Origin: JAOPZW01 sp963835295
GTDB lineage: Bacteria > Actinomycetota > Thermoleophilia > Solirubrobacterales > Solirubrobacteraceae
Assembly (NCBI GenBank): GCA_963835295.1
Contig: CAWIEX010000015.1
Span: 496,001-560,000 of the forward strand
DNA length: 64,000 nt
Direction of reading: 5' to 3'
The position numbers and the translations under genes are program-made. Under the pieces are notes generated by a model. It saw only the letters and a list, made by a program, of their open reading frames with translations. It ran no database searches and was not told the DNA's origin. Shown here piece after piece: positions 42,849-51,463 of this stretch (its first letter is position 1; each line of letters starts with the position of its first letter).

Positions 42849-43988
42849 TCAGGCGGCGAGGGCGACGACGTGGGCGGCCAGCCGCTCGATCACGTAGTCC
42901 TGCTGCTCGTCGGTGAGGCCCGGGAACAGCGGCAGCATGAGCACGTCGGCGGCGGCCGCCTCGGTGTGCGGCAGCGGGACGCGCAGGGGCTCGGGGTAGG
43001 ACGGCTCCTGGTGGATGGCCATCACGCCGCGGCGCGTGGCGATGCCGTCGTGCAGCAGCGCCCGCATGAGCTCGGTCCGCCCGACGGGCGAGCGGGCGCC
43101 CACGCGCACGCCGTAGGACTGCCAGGTGCGCGACGCGTACTCGGGCTCGTAGGGAGCCTCGAGGTGCGCGATGTGCTCGAGCGCCGCCCCGTAGCGGTCG
43201 GCCTGGCGCTTGCGCTCGGCCAGGATGTCGTCCAGGGCCTCGAGCTGGCGCAGCCCGAGGGCCGCCTGCATGTCGGTCATGCGGCAGTTCCAGCCGCGCT
43301 CGGGATAGCCCTCGAAGACGATGTCCTTCGCGCCGTGACGCGCGAGGTCCGACAGGTCCATCGCGTGCTGGCGCAGCGTGCGCAGGCGGGCGGCCACGGC
43401 CGGGTCGTGGACGGCGATCATGCCGCCCTCGCCGGTGGTGATGACCTTGCGCGGGTGCAGCGAGAAGCAGGCCAGCGGGCCCAGCGAGCCGATCGGCCGG
43501 CCCTTGTAGTGCGCGCCGATGGCGCAGGCGGCGTCCTCGACGAGCTCGAGCCCGTAGCGCTCGGCCAGGGCGATGAAGGCGTCCATGTCCGCCGGCAGCC
43601 CGATCTGGTGCACGGGCATGATCGCCTTCGTGCGCTCGGTGATCGCGCGCTCGGCCGACGCCGGGTCGAGGTTGTAGGTCAGCGGGTCGATGTCGGCGAA
43701 GACGGGCGTGGCGCCGCACTGCCAGACGGCGTTGGCCGTGGCGATGAACGACAGCGACGGGACGATGACCTCGTCGCCGGGGCCGACGCCGGACACGTAG
43801 AGGGCGAGGTGCAGCGCCGTGGTGCAGTTGGTCGTGGCCACCGCGTCGGGCGCGCCCACGCGCTCGGCGTAGGCGGCCTCGAAGGCGGCGACGCGCGGGC
43901 CCTGCGAGACCCAGCCGGAGGCGACGGCCTCGGCGACGGCCGCGCCGTCGGCCTCGGTCAGCGAGGGGCGGGCGAAGGGGACGTCCAT
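42849..43988 (-). CDS. DegT/DnrJ/EryC1 family sugar aminotransferase
   Basis: A 379-residue PLP enzyme. Motifs: VPFARPSLTEAD at the start, TTNCTTALHLAL near residue 56, PGDEVIVPSLSFIATANAV near 75, VEDAACAIGAHYKGR near 152 with the PLP-contacting Asp, and FSLHPRKVITTGEGGM with the Schiff-base Lys181; SYGVRV and a C-terminal LPLFPGLT follow. Members transfer an amino group from glutamate to 4-keto-6-deoxy or 3-keto sugars. It could use the product of the CapD-type dehydratase at 15136. It abuts the epimerase gene, sharing a TGATG-like join at 43986-43990. Confidence 0.93.
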   Translation of the reverse strand: MDVPFARPSLTEADGAAVAEAVASGWVSQGPRVAAFEAAYAERVGAPDAVATTNCTTALHLALYVSGVGPGDEVIVPSLSFIATANAVWQCGATPVFADIDPLTYNLDPASAERAITERTKAIMPVHQIGLPADMDAFIALAERYGLELVEDAACAIGAHYKGRPIGSLGPLACFSLHPRKVITTGEGGMIAVHDPAVAARLRTLRQHAMDLSDLARHGAKDIVFEGYPERGWNCRMTDMQAALGLRQLEALDDILAERKRQADRYGAALEHIAHLEAPYEPEYASRTWQSYGVRVGARSPVGRTELMRALLHDGIATRRGVMAIHQEPSYPEPLRVPLPHTEAAAADVLMLPLFPGLTDEQQDYVIERLAAHVVALAA

Positions 43989-44989
43989 CACGAGGCCTTC
44001 GCGAGCGGGGAGTCGGCGAGCTCGCGCTCGACGCGCCACCAGGAGACCAGGCGCGTCAGGCCTTCGAGCAGCCCGACCTCGGCGTCGAAGCCCAGGCGCT
44101 GGCGCGCGGCGCTCGTGTCGGCCAGGCGCCGGGTGACGCCGTTGACGGCGCGCGGCGGGCCGTGGGCGACCGAGAGGTCGGAGTCCATGACCTGCAGCAG
44201 CGCCTCGGCGAGCTCGAGCAGGCTGGTCTCCACGCCGGTGGCGACGTTGAAGACCTCGTCGGTCAGGCCGGAGTTGGCGGCCAGGATGTTGGCGCGCGCG
44301 ATGTCGCCGACGTAGACGAAGTCCATGGTCTGCAGGCCGTCGCCGAAGATGAGCGGCGGCTCGCCGGCTTCGATGCGCTCCATCCAGCGCACGAGCACCT
44401 CGGTGTAGAGGCCGTGGACGTCCATGCGCGTGCCGTAGGCGTTGAAGTAGCGCAGCGCGACGTAGTCGAGGTCCGACATCGCCTTGAAGCTGCGCAGCAG
44501 GCCCTCGTTGAAGACCTTGGCCGCGCCGTAGAGGGTGTCGTTGGCGTAGGGGTGGTGGTCCTCGCGCGTGGGGAAGTCCTCGGCGAGGCCGTAGATCGAG
44601 GCTGACGAGGCGGCGACGAGCTTGCGCACGCCCTCCTGCGCGGCGGCCTCGACGACGTTGTAGGTCCCGTCGACCAGGACCTCGAGCGCCAGGCGCGGCT
44701 CCTCCGCGCACTGCGTGATGCGGATGGCGGCCTGGTGGAAGACGACGTCCATGCCGCGCGTCAGCTCGCGCACGAGCTTCGCGTCGCGAATGTCGCCCTC
44801 GACGATCTCGACGTTGCCGTTGGCCAGCGCCCATGCCAGGTTCTCGCGGCGGCCGCGGACGAAGTCGTCGAGCACGACGATCTCGCGCGCCTCCTGCTCG
44901 ACGACCAGGTCGGCGATGTGCGAGCCGATCATGCCGGCGCCGCCCGTGATCAGTACGCGGTCCCCGCGCAGATTCCGTTCCGAAGACAT
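43988..44989 (-). CDS. NAD-dependent sugar epimerase/dehydratase (GalE-like)
   Basis: A 333-residue extended SDR. NAD loop VLITGGAGMIGSHIAD near residues 12-27, VFHQAAIRITQCAEEP near 82-97, SSASIYGLAED near 127-137, catalytic Tyr154 and Lys158 in LYGAAK, then RYFNAYGTRMD and DFVYVGDIARAN. It resembles UDP-glucose 4-epimerase and related enzymes that change hexose stereochemistry for surface glycans. It heads the minus-strand set that runs to 40834 and is divergent from the amidotransferase gene with 95 bp between. The exact sugar is unknown. Confidence 0.92.
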   Translation of the reverse strand: MSSERNLRGDRVLITGGAGMIGSHIADLVVEQEAREIVVLDDFVRGRRENLAWALANGNVEIVEGDIRDAKLVRELTRGMDVVFHQAAIRITQCAEEPRLALEVLVDGTYNVVEAAAQEGVRKLVAASSASIYGLAEDFPTREDHHPYANDTLYGAAKVFNEGLLRSFKAMSDLDYVALRYFNAYGTRMDVHGLYTEVLVRWMERIEAGEPPLIFGDGLQTMDFVYVGDIARANILAANSGLTDEVFNVATGVETSLLELAEALLQVMDSDLSVAHGPPRAVNGVTRRLADTSAARQRLGFDAEVGLLEGLTRLVSWWRVERELADSPLAKAS

Positions 44990-45084
44990 GCCCAGTCAAC
45001 GGGCGGCGACGGCGCGATCTTCCGCACCCTGGCCAGGACGCCGTCGCGTAAGAACGGTCCCTGCCAGGCCGTTTATCAGACCGA

Positions 45085-46995
45085 ATGTGCGGAATCATCG
45101 GTCAGCTGCGCCCTGCGGGCCATCCTGTGTCACACGAGCTCTTGGCGCGCATGTGCGCCGGGCTCGAGCACCGGGGCCCGGACTCGCGCGGGATCCATCG
45201 CGACGGTCGTGTGGGTCTGGGGATCCAGCGGTTGCGGGTCATCGACCTCAACACGGGCGACCAGCCGATCTACACCGAGGACCGCGACGTCGTTGTCGTC
45301 CTCAACGGCGAGATCTACAACTACCGCGAGCTGCGACGCGAGCTGCAGGCCCGCGGCCACCGCTTCGCCACCGACGGCGACACCGAGGTCATCGCCCACC
45401 TCTACGAGGAGGAGGGCCCCGACTGCGTCCGCCGGCTGCATGGCATGTTCGCCTTCGCCCTTTGGGACCGGCGCCGCCAGCAGTTGCTGCTCGCCCGCGA
45501 CAGGATCGGGAAGAAGCCCTTGCTGTACGCGTTGCGCAACGGCGTCCTGAGCTTCGCCTCCGAGATGGGAGCGCTGCTCGAGGACCGGGAGATCGCCCGC
45601 GAGCCCGACCCGGTGGCGCTGGATCAGTACCTGGCGCTCGGATACGTGCCCTCCCCGGCCACCTCCGTGAACGGGGTGCGCAAGCTGCCGCCGGGGCACA
45701 CGCTGGTCATGCGCGACGGGCGCGCCACGATCGAGCGCTACTGGCAACTCGATTACGGCCACAAGCTCGACGACGTCTCGGTCGAGGATTGGTGCGAGCG
45801 GATCCGTGCGGAGCTGCGGGCCGCCACGGCGCGCCGGATGGTCTCCGACGTGCCGCTCGGGGCGTTCCTGTCAGGTGGCATCGACTCGTCGGCGGTCGTC
45901 GCCGCGATGGCGGAGGCCTCCACGGAGCCGGTCCGCACCTTCTCGATCGGCTTCGACAACGAGGCCTTCGACGAGCTGCCGCACGCGCGCCTCATCGCGG
46001 AGCGGTTCGGCACGGTGCACGAGGAGTTCCGCGTCCACGCCGAGGCCGTCGAGATCGTGCCGCGCATCGTCCGCCACTACGGCGAGCCGTTCGCCGACTC
46101 GTCGGCGATCCCGAGTTTCTATCTGGCCGAGATGACCCGCCGCCACGTGACCGTTGCGCTCAACGGCGACGGCGGCGACGAGTCCTTCGGGGGCTACACG
46201 CGCTACGTCGCCAACGCCCTGGCCGGTCGCCTCGACCGCATCCCGGCACCGCTGCGCCGCGGCATCATGGCCGTGGGCAGCCGCCTGCCCGAGGGGGGCG
46301 GCATCTCCAGCCCGGTCAACCGCGCGCGCCGTCTTGCCGGCACGCTCGGGCTCGACGGCGCCGCCCGCTACGCGCGCTACCAGTCCTACTTCGACGCCGC
46401 GCAGCGGCGCGGGCTCTACACGCCCGCGTTCGCCGAGGCGGCGGGCAACAGCGCCGACGAGGTGATCGCGGCGCGCTGGGCCGCGGCCTCGGGCGCCACC
46501 GTGATCGACAAGATGCTCGAGGTCGACGTGGCCACCTACCTGCCCGACGACCTGATCGCCAAGATCGACATCGCCACGATGGCCCACGCGCTCGAGGCCC
46601 GGTCGCCGTTCCTGGACCACCAGCTCATGGAGATGGCAGCCACGATCCCCGCCGAGCTCAAGGTGCGAGGTCGCGAGAAGAAGTGGATCCTGCGCGAGGC
46701 GCTCCGCGGCTGGCTGCCCGACGACATCCTCGATCGCCCCAAGCAGGGGTTCTCCGTCCCGCTCTCGAGCTGGCTGCGGACGGATCTGCGCGAGTGGTCG
46801 CGCGAGGTCCTGCTGGATCGCACGACGCGCGACCGGGGCTACTTCGATCCCGACGCCGTCCGAGGGCTGCTCGACCGCCACGCAGCCGGCAACGACGGCG
46901 ATGCGAAGCGGATCTGGGCGCTGCTCATGCACGAGCTCTGGCACCGCGACTTCATCGATGTCGGCGCCGCCGCCGAGCTGCCCGCGGTGGCCTGA
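45085..46995 (+). CDS. asnB: Asparagine synthase-like glutamine amidotransferase
   Basis: A 636-residue AsnB-type protein. The glutaminase half starts MCGIIGQL with nucleophile Cys2, followed by LEHRGPDS, the NGEIYNYRELR motif near residues 73-83 and DGDTEVIAHLYEEEG. The synthetase half has VPLGAFLSGGIDSSAV near 259-274 (ATP pyrophosphatase loop), NGDGGDESFGGYTRY near 361 and DRPKQGFSVPL near 550. It makes amides from acids using glutamine and ATP. In polysaccharide loci such enzymes can amidate uronic acids; the UDP-sugar dehydrogenase two genes downstream supports this. It could simply be the asparagine synthetase. Confidence 0.92.
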   Translation: MCGIIGQLRPAGHPVSHELLARMCAGLEHRGPDSRGIHRDGRVGLGIQRLRVIDLNTGDQPIYTEDRDVVVVLNGEIYNYRELRRELQARGHRFATDGDTEVIAHLYEEEGPDCVRRLHGMFAFALWDRRRQQLLLARDRIGKKPLLYALRNGVLSFASEMGALLEDREIAREPDPVALDQYLALGYVPSPATSVNGVRKLPPGHTLVMRDGRATIERYWQLDYGHKLDDVSVEDWCERIRAELRAATARRMVSDVPLGAFLSGGIDSSAVVAAMAEASTEPVRTFSIGFDNEAFDELPHARLIAERFGTVHEEFRVHAEAVEIVPRIVRHYGEPFADSSAIPSFYLAEMTRRHVTVALNGDGGDESFGGYTRYVANALAGRLDRIPAPLRRGIMAVGSRLPEGGGISSPVNRARRLAGTLGLDGAARYARYQSYFDAAQRRGLYTPAFAEAAGNSADEVIAARWAAASGATVIDKMLEVDVATYLPDDLIAKIDIATMAHALEARSPFLDHQLMEMAATIPAELKVRGREKKWILREALRGWLPDDILDRPKQGFSVPLSSWLRTDLREWSREVLLDRTTRDRGYFDPDAVRGLLDRHAAGNDGDAKRIWALLMHELWHRDFIDVGAAAELPAVA

Positions 46996-47034
46996 CGCGC
47001 GCAAGCCGGGGCCGGCGTGGGTCGTTGTTAGGGC

Positions 47035-47934
47035 ATGGAAGCTCGCATCCTCATCGTCTCGCCTGTCCGCAACGAGGCCCGGCACATCGAGCGCGTCGTC
47101 CGGGCGGTCGCGGCACAGGAGCTCCAGCCCGCGCGCTGGATCGTGGTCGACGACCACTCCGACGATGCGACCCTCGAGATCCTCCGCGGACTCGAGCGAT
47201 CGGTGCCCTTCCTCACGGTGATGCAAGCGCCGGCCGCGCCGGCCGCGCCGGTGCGCGATCGCCTGGCCGTGGCTGCGGCTCCACGCACCTTCAACGCCGG
47301 ACTGGCGACGGTCGATTGGCGCGAGTACACGCACATCATGAAGCTCGACGGCGACATCGAGATGCCGCCGAGCTATCTGCGCGAGATGGTCGAGCGCTTC
47401 GACGCGGACCCCTCGCTCGGGCTGGCGGGCGGCGTCCTCGACGAGCCCGTCGCGGACGGTGGGATGCGACGCATCAAGATCGCTCCGCATCACGTGCACG
47501 GCGCGCTCAAGCTCTATTCGCGCGCGTGCTTCGAGGCCATCGGCGGCATGCAAGAGCGCCTCGGCTGGGACACCATCGACGGGACCTACGCGCGGATGCG
47601 CGGCTTCACGACGCGCAACTTCGACGACATCGTCGCGATTCACCACCGTCCCATCGGGAGCGCCGACGGCACGCTGCGCGGGCACGCGCGGCACGGCGAG
47701 TGCGCCTACATCGCGCATTACACGACGCCGTGGGTGGCGCTGCGAGCGGTCAAGATCGCTCGCCGCCGCCCGAGGGGCCTGTCTGGCGCGTGGTTCTTCT
47801 ACGGATACGTACGGGCGGCCGCGCGCGGAGTCGAGCGCGTGCCCGACCCCGACTATCGGCGGTACACCCGACGTGAGCTGCGCCGGCGGATGCTCGGCCG
47901 CCCGCTCACGTCCGACCAGGAGCAGGCAAGATGA
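47035..47934 (+). CDS. GT2 glycosyltransferase
   Basis: A 299-residue GT2 enzyme. It begins MEARILIVSPVRNEARHIERVV, has ARWIVVDDHSDDATLEIL near residues 33-50, HIMKLDGDIEMPPSYL near 100-115 as the metal motif, GALKLYSRACFEAIGGMQERLGWDTIDGTYARM near 154-187 and a basic C-terminal region. No clear membrane span is seen apart from the short WFFYGYVRAA. It lies 39 bp after the amidotransferase gene and overlaps the dehydrogenase by 4 bp, so the three probably act on one sugar, the GT2 perhaps transferring the uronic acid or its amide. Confidence 0.88.
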   Translation: MEARILIVSPVRNEARHIERVVRAVAAQELQPARWIVVDDHSDDATLEILRGLERSVPFLTVMQAPAAPAAPVRDRLAVAAAPRTFNAGLATVDWREYTHIMKLDGDIEMPPSYLREMVERFDADPSLGLAGGVLDEPVADGGMRRIKIAPHHVHGALKLYSRACFEAIGGMQERLGWDTIDGTYARMRGFTTRNFDDIVAIHHRPIGSADGTLRGHARHGECAYIAHYTTPWVALRAVKIARRRPRGLSGAWFFYGYVRAAARGVERVPDPDYRRYTRRELRRRMLGRPLTSDQEQAR

Positions 47935-49178
47935 AGATCGGGATCGTCGGACTCGGCTACGTCGGGCTGCCCTTGGCGATGGAGTTCGCCGAGGCAGGTC
48001 ACGAGGTCATCGGCGTCGACGTCGACGCCCAGAAGGTCGCCCGACTGCGCGACGGGTCGTCGTACATCGAGGACGTCGCCGACGAGCGGCTGGCCGCGGC
48101 GCTCGCACGCTGCCGCTTCAGCACGCGCTTCGTCGAGCTCCACGAAGCCGACGCTGTGCTCGTCTGCGTGCCGACGCCGCTCACTGCGAACCGCGAGCCC
48201 GAGCTCGGGCCCATGCTGAGCGCGGCCCGTGCCCTTGCCGGAGTCATCCGCGCCGGGCAGACGATCGTGCTCGAGTCGACGACCTTCCCGGGGACGACTT
48301 CCGACTACCTGGTCCCGCTGCTCGAGGAGTCCGGGCTGCGCGCGGGTGACGACTTCGCGGTGGCCTTCTCGCCCGAGCGCGTCGATCCCGGCCGGACCGA
48401 CTACACGATTCGCACGACGCCGAAGATCGTGGGCGGGCTGACCCCGGCGTGCACCGACGCCGCCGTCGCGGTCTACGACCTCATCTGCGAGCAGGTCGTT
48501 CGCGTCGGATCGCCCGAGGTCGCCGAGCTGGCCAAGCTGCTCGAGAACGTCTTCCGCTCGGTCAACATCGCGCTCGTCAACGAGATGGCGATGCTCGCCG
48601 ATCGCATGGGCATCGACATCTGGGAGGTCGTGGACGCGGCCTCGACGAAGCCCTACGGGTTCATGCGCTTCGAGCCGGGCCCCGGGATGGGCGGCCACTG
48701 CCTCCCGGTCGACCCGTTCTACCTGACCTGGCGGGCCCGCGAGTTCGACATGTCCACCGAGTTCATCGAGCTCGCGGGCAAGGTCAACCAGAACATGCCC
48801 TACTTCTGCTTGGAGAAGGTCGAGCGGGCCCTCAATGACGCCTCCCGCTCGGTCCGCGGGTCGCGGATCCTCGTGCTCGGGGCCTCCTACAAGCGCGGGG
48901 TCGGCGACATTCGCGAGTCCCCGGCGCTCAAGATCATGGAGCTGCTGCTGGCACGCGGCGCCGACGTCGTCTACCACGACCCCTACGTGCCGGAGCTCTC
49001 CGGCCTCGGCCTGCGCAGCGTCGAGCTCTCCGAGGGGCTCGACGGCGCCGACCTGGCCGTCATCGTCACGGCCCACCCGGGCGTCGACCACGAGGCCGTC
49101 GCGGCGTCGGCCCCGCTCGTCGTGGACTTCCGGGGCGTCACGCGCCACCTGAAGGCCGCCGGCGTCGTGCAGCTCTAA
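47931..49178 (+). CDS. UDP-N-acetylhexosamine / nucleotide-sugar 6-dehydrogenase
   Basis: A 415-residue member of the UDP-glucose/GDP-mannose dehydrogenase family. NAD loop IGIVGLGYVGLPLAMEFAEAGH at the N-terminus, VLVCVPTPL near residue 80, ESTTFPGTT near 120, LLENVFRSVNIALVNEMAML near 203-222, and the catalytic Cys257 in GMGGHCLPVDPFYL; a C-terminal VLGASYKRGVGDIRESPALK closes the second NAD half. The layout matches the WbpA/TviB branch, which oxidises UDP-GlcNAc or UDP-ManNAc to uronic acids. It is coupled (ATGA) to the GT2 gene and ends just before a hairpin. Exact substrate is inferred. Confidence 0.93.
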   Translation: MKIGIVGLGYVGLPLAMEFAEAGHEVIGVDVDAQKVARLRDGSSYIEDVADERLAAALARCRFSTRFVELHEADAVLVCVPTPLTANREPELGPMLSAARALAGVIRAGQTIVLESTTFPGTTSDYLVPLLEESGLRAGDDFAVAFSPERVDPGRTDYTIRTTPKIVGGLTPACTDAAVAVYDLICEQVVRVGSPEVAELAKLLENVFRSVNIALVNEMAMLADRMGIDIWEVVDAASTKPYGFMRFEPGPGMGGHCLPVDPFYLTWRAREFDMSTEFIELAGKVNQNMPYFCLEKVERALNDASRSVRGSRILVLGASYKRGVGDIRESPALKIMELLLARGADVVYHDPYVPELSGLGLRSVELSEGLDGADLAVIVTAHPGVDHEAVAASAPLVVDFRGVTRHLKAAGVVQL

Positions 49179-49200
49179 CCCGCGTCAACGGGGAGGGCCA

Positions 49201-49234
49201 CGAACGGGCGTCTGCGGGAGCGGGCGCCCGTTCG
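49201..49234 (+). terminator. Hairpin after the asnB-GT2-dehydrogenase operon
   Basis: A perfect 10-bp stem (CGAACGGGCG at 49201-49210 with 49225-49234) with a 14-nt loop lies 22 bp after the dehydrogenase stop and immediately before a set of 20-bp tandem repeats. There is no U-tract. It is a likely terminator for the plus-strand operon. Confidence 0.6.
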
Positions 49235-49243
49235 CCTGCCTGC

Positions 49244-49330
49244 GCCGAGATGCGCTCAGCGCGGCCGAGATGCGCTCAGCGCGGCCGAGATGCGCTCAGC
49301 GCGCGGAGGCTGCGCTCAGCGCGCGGAGGC
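49244..49330. repeat. 20-bp tandem repeats between convergent operons
   Basis: Three identical 20-bp units (49244-49263, 49264-49283, 49284-49303), one variant unit and a partial fifth share a TGCGCTCAGCGCG core. On the minus strand each full unit contains TGA within the core, and the acyltransferase stop codon (49316-49318) lies inside the fourth unit, so the gene's last codons are part of the array. The units are directly adjacent, without spacers. Confidence 0.8.
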
Positions 49331-49917
49331 TGCGCGGTCTTCGGCGTCGCGCAGCTCGCGCACGACGCGTGCCGGGTTGCCGGCGGCGATCACGCCCGCC
49401 GGGACCGAGCGGGTCACGACGCTTCCGGCGCCGACCACCGAGTCCGAGCCGATCGTGACGCCCTTGAGGATCCTGGCGCCGTCGCCGATGAAGACGTTCT
49501 CGTCCAGATGCACGGGGGCCATGGCCGGCTGCCCGCCCCGACGCCGGTCGGGGTGCAGATCGTGGAAGTCCGAGTCCAGGATCTGGACATTTGAGCCCAG
49601 GAGCGCGCGCCGGGCGATGAAGATGCCGGCGCCCTCGCTCTTGATGTAGGCGTTGTTGTTGATCTCCGCGCCGTCGCCAAGCTCGATGACGGCCGCGGGC
49701 CCGAGGCCTCGAGGTGGATGTAGCCCGTGTGGAACTGCGGCGAGGTCGGCCAGCCGAAGCGGACATCGCGCCCGATGCGTATCGCACCGCTGCCAAGCAG
49801 CAGGACCGGCTGGTGGACGATCCCCGAGCCGGTGACGTTCCGGCACGTCGAGAGCGCGCGGTACTTCCAGACGCGCGGGATCTGGATGGCGTCGCGAAGG
49901 CGCGTGGCGCCCCTCAC
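49316..49917 (-). pseudogene. Hexapeptide-repeat acyltransferase, frameshifted
   Basis: GTG at 49917 begins VRGATRLRDAIQIPRVWKYRAL, and IRIGRDVRFGWPTSPQF leads into a left-handed beta-helix. At about 49700 the homology changes frame and goes on as PAAVIELGDGAEINNNAYIK, LLGSNVQILDSDFHDLHP with the catalytic His of the LbH acetyltransferases, FIGDGARILKGVTIG and GNPARVVREL to the stop. One base added at GGGCCCG (49696-49704) restores about 200 residues, the normal length. It would O-acetylate a sugar of the glycan. It overlaps the flippase stop by 4 bp. An indel error in the G/C run is quite possible. Confidence 0.78.
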
Positions 49918-51422
49918 GAGACCTCCAGCGCACGGCGCAGGCGAATGCGACCCGGCGGGGAGGGCACCACGCGGCGCGCCACCGTGACGACGTCCGCCCA
50001 CGAGGACGGGAAGCACAGCCGCAGCGTCGCCGCGTAGGCGCCGAGGGCGGCGACGGTGACGAGCGCGATCTGCACCAGCGCGGGCGCGCCGGCGGCCGAT
50101 AGGCCAAGGGCGACCGGCACCGCCACGGCCACGAGGCCGGCGCAGGCGCCGATGGCCGGGCCGACCTCGGCCCACATCGTGCGCAGCAGGGGCCGGCCCG
50201 TGCCGCGCAGCAACATCGTGTAGGCGACGCCGAGGAACGCGGTGTGCACGATCGACGCCGCAGCGGCGACGCCGGCCAGGCCGAAGCGCGAGGCGACGAG
50301 CACCGCGAGGGCGTAGGCGACGAAGTGCCCCACGCCGAAGCCCAGGAGGGCTCGCGGGCGCCCCGAGGCCATGAGCGCGACGCCGATGGCATCGATCAGG
50401 ATGGTCGAGGCTCCGCCAGCGGCCAGGATTTGCATCGGCAGGACCGCGGGCGTCCACTCGGCGCCGAACAGCCAGGGCACGAGCGCGGGCGCGGTGATGG
50501 TGAGCACCGCGAGCATCGGGAAGGTGAGGATGGCCAGCATGCGCACCATCTGCCCGCGGAGCACGGACATCTCGTCACCCGCGCGCGCCAGCAGCGGCAG
50601 CCCGACCTGGCCCATGACGATGCTGATCTTCTTCACGTACTCGACGGCCAGCATGTAGGCGCGAAAGTAGTAGCCGGCCTGAAGGGCTCCGAGGCGCGCG
50701 CTGACGATCGCGTAGTCGCAGTTGCGAAAGCCTACCCAGCTCATCGAGGCCATCGAGGCGGGCAGCCCGTAGCTCATGAGCTCGCGCGCTGCCGCGAGCC
50801 GCAGGCGCGGCATCGGCGCGGGCGCGTAGAGCCAGGCCATCACCGTCGTCGTCAGGCCGGCGGCGATCCCGCCCAGGACGAGCGCCTCGCCCTGCAGCCC
50901 GACGATGGCCAGTGCCAGCGAGCCGACGGCGCGCACGGCCGAGGTGGCGACGTCGATCGTGCTCAAGCGGCGGAACTCGAGCCGCCGGCGCAGGAGCGCC
51001 ATCGGCACCGTCCCGGCGGCGGAGATGAGGAAGAGCGGTGTGGCCAGCCGGACGAGCTCGGCGGTCCGCGCGCCGAAGAGCGGGACGACGACGAGGCTCG
51101 CGGCGATGAGGGTCAGCAGCCCGAGCACGAGCCCAACCACGAGCGCGAGCCAGAGCCCGGCCTGGAGGTGCTCGCGATCGACCGTGGCGCGCTGCACGAG
51201 CGCGGTGCCCACGCCCTCGGCCGTGATGACCAGGGCCAGCTCCTGGACGATGATGGCGACCGCGAAGTAGCCGAACTCCGCGGGCGAGATGATCCGCGCG
51301 AGCAGGACCATCGAGGCCAGGAGCACGACCTCGACCGCCATGCGCGCCATGGCCGTCCACCGCAGGCCTTGCACGCCGGCCTCGCGCAGGTCCGCGCCCG
51401 TCGGGTCGCCCGTGACGCTCAT
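49914..51422 (-). CDS. Lipopolysaccharide/O-antigen flippase (MOP superfamily)
   Basis: A 502-residue protein with about 14 helices and the typical N-terminal block: GLRWTAMARMAVEVVLLASMVLLARIISPAEFGYFAVAIIV in the first two helices. VGFRNCDYAIVSARLGALQAGYYFRAYML near residues 225-253 is characteristic of the polysaccharide-transport branch (WzxC/TuaB-like). It would export lipid-linked repeat units. Coupled by a 4-bp overlap to the acyltransferase gene. It is clearly different in sequence from the flippase at 25919, so this region has two export routes. Confidence 0.9.
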   Translation of the reverse strand: MSVTGDPTGADLREAGVQGLRWTAMARMAVEVVLLASMVLLARIISPAEFGYFAVAIIVQELALVITAEGVGTALVQRATVDREHLQAGLWLALVVGLVLGLLTLIAASLVVVPLFGARTAELVRLATPLFLISAAGTVPMALLRRRLEFRRLSTIDVATSAVRAVGSLALAIVGLQGEALVLGGIAAGLTTTVMAWLYAPAPMPRLRLAAARELMSYGLPASMASMSWVGFRNCDYAIVSARLGALQAGYYFRAYMLAVEYVKKISIVMGQVGLPLLARAGDEMSVLRGQMVRMLAILTFPMLAVLTITAPALVPWLFGAEWTPAVLPMQILAAGGASTILIDAIGVALMASGRPRALLGFGVGHFVAYALAVLVASRFGLAGVAAAASIVHTAFLGVAYTMLLRGTGRPLLRTMWAEVGPAIGACAGLVAVAVPVALGLSAAGAPALVQIALVTVAALGAYAATLRLCFPSSWADVVTVARRVVPSPPGRIRLRRALEVS

Positions 51423-51463
51423 GGCTGCTCAGCGGACCTGGCGCGTAGCCGGGACGCCATCGA

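Noticed and set aside
45085..46995. Lasso-peptide cyclase (AsnB-like) together with the PqqD gene
   Set aside because: The protein keeps Cys2 and both full AsnB halves, lies 5 kb from PqqD in another operon, and there is no B2 protease or precursor next to it.
49244..49330. Possible CRISPR array
   Set aside because: Units are 20 bp, directly adjacent, without spacers, and no cas genes are in the window.
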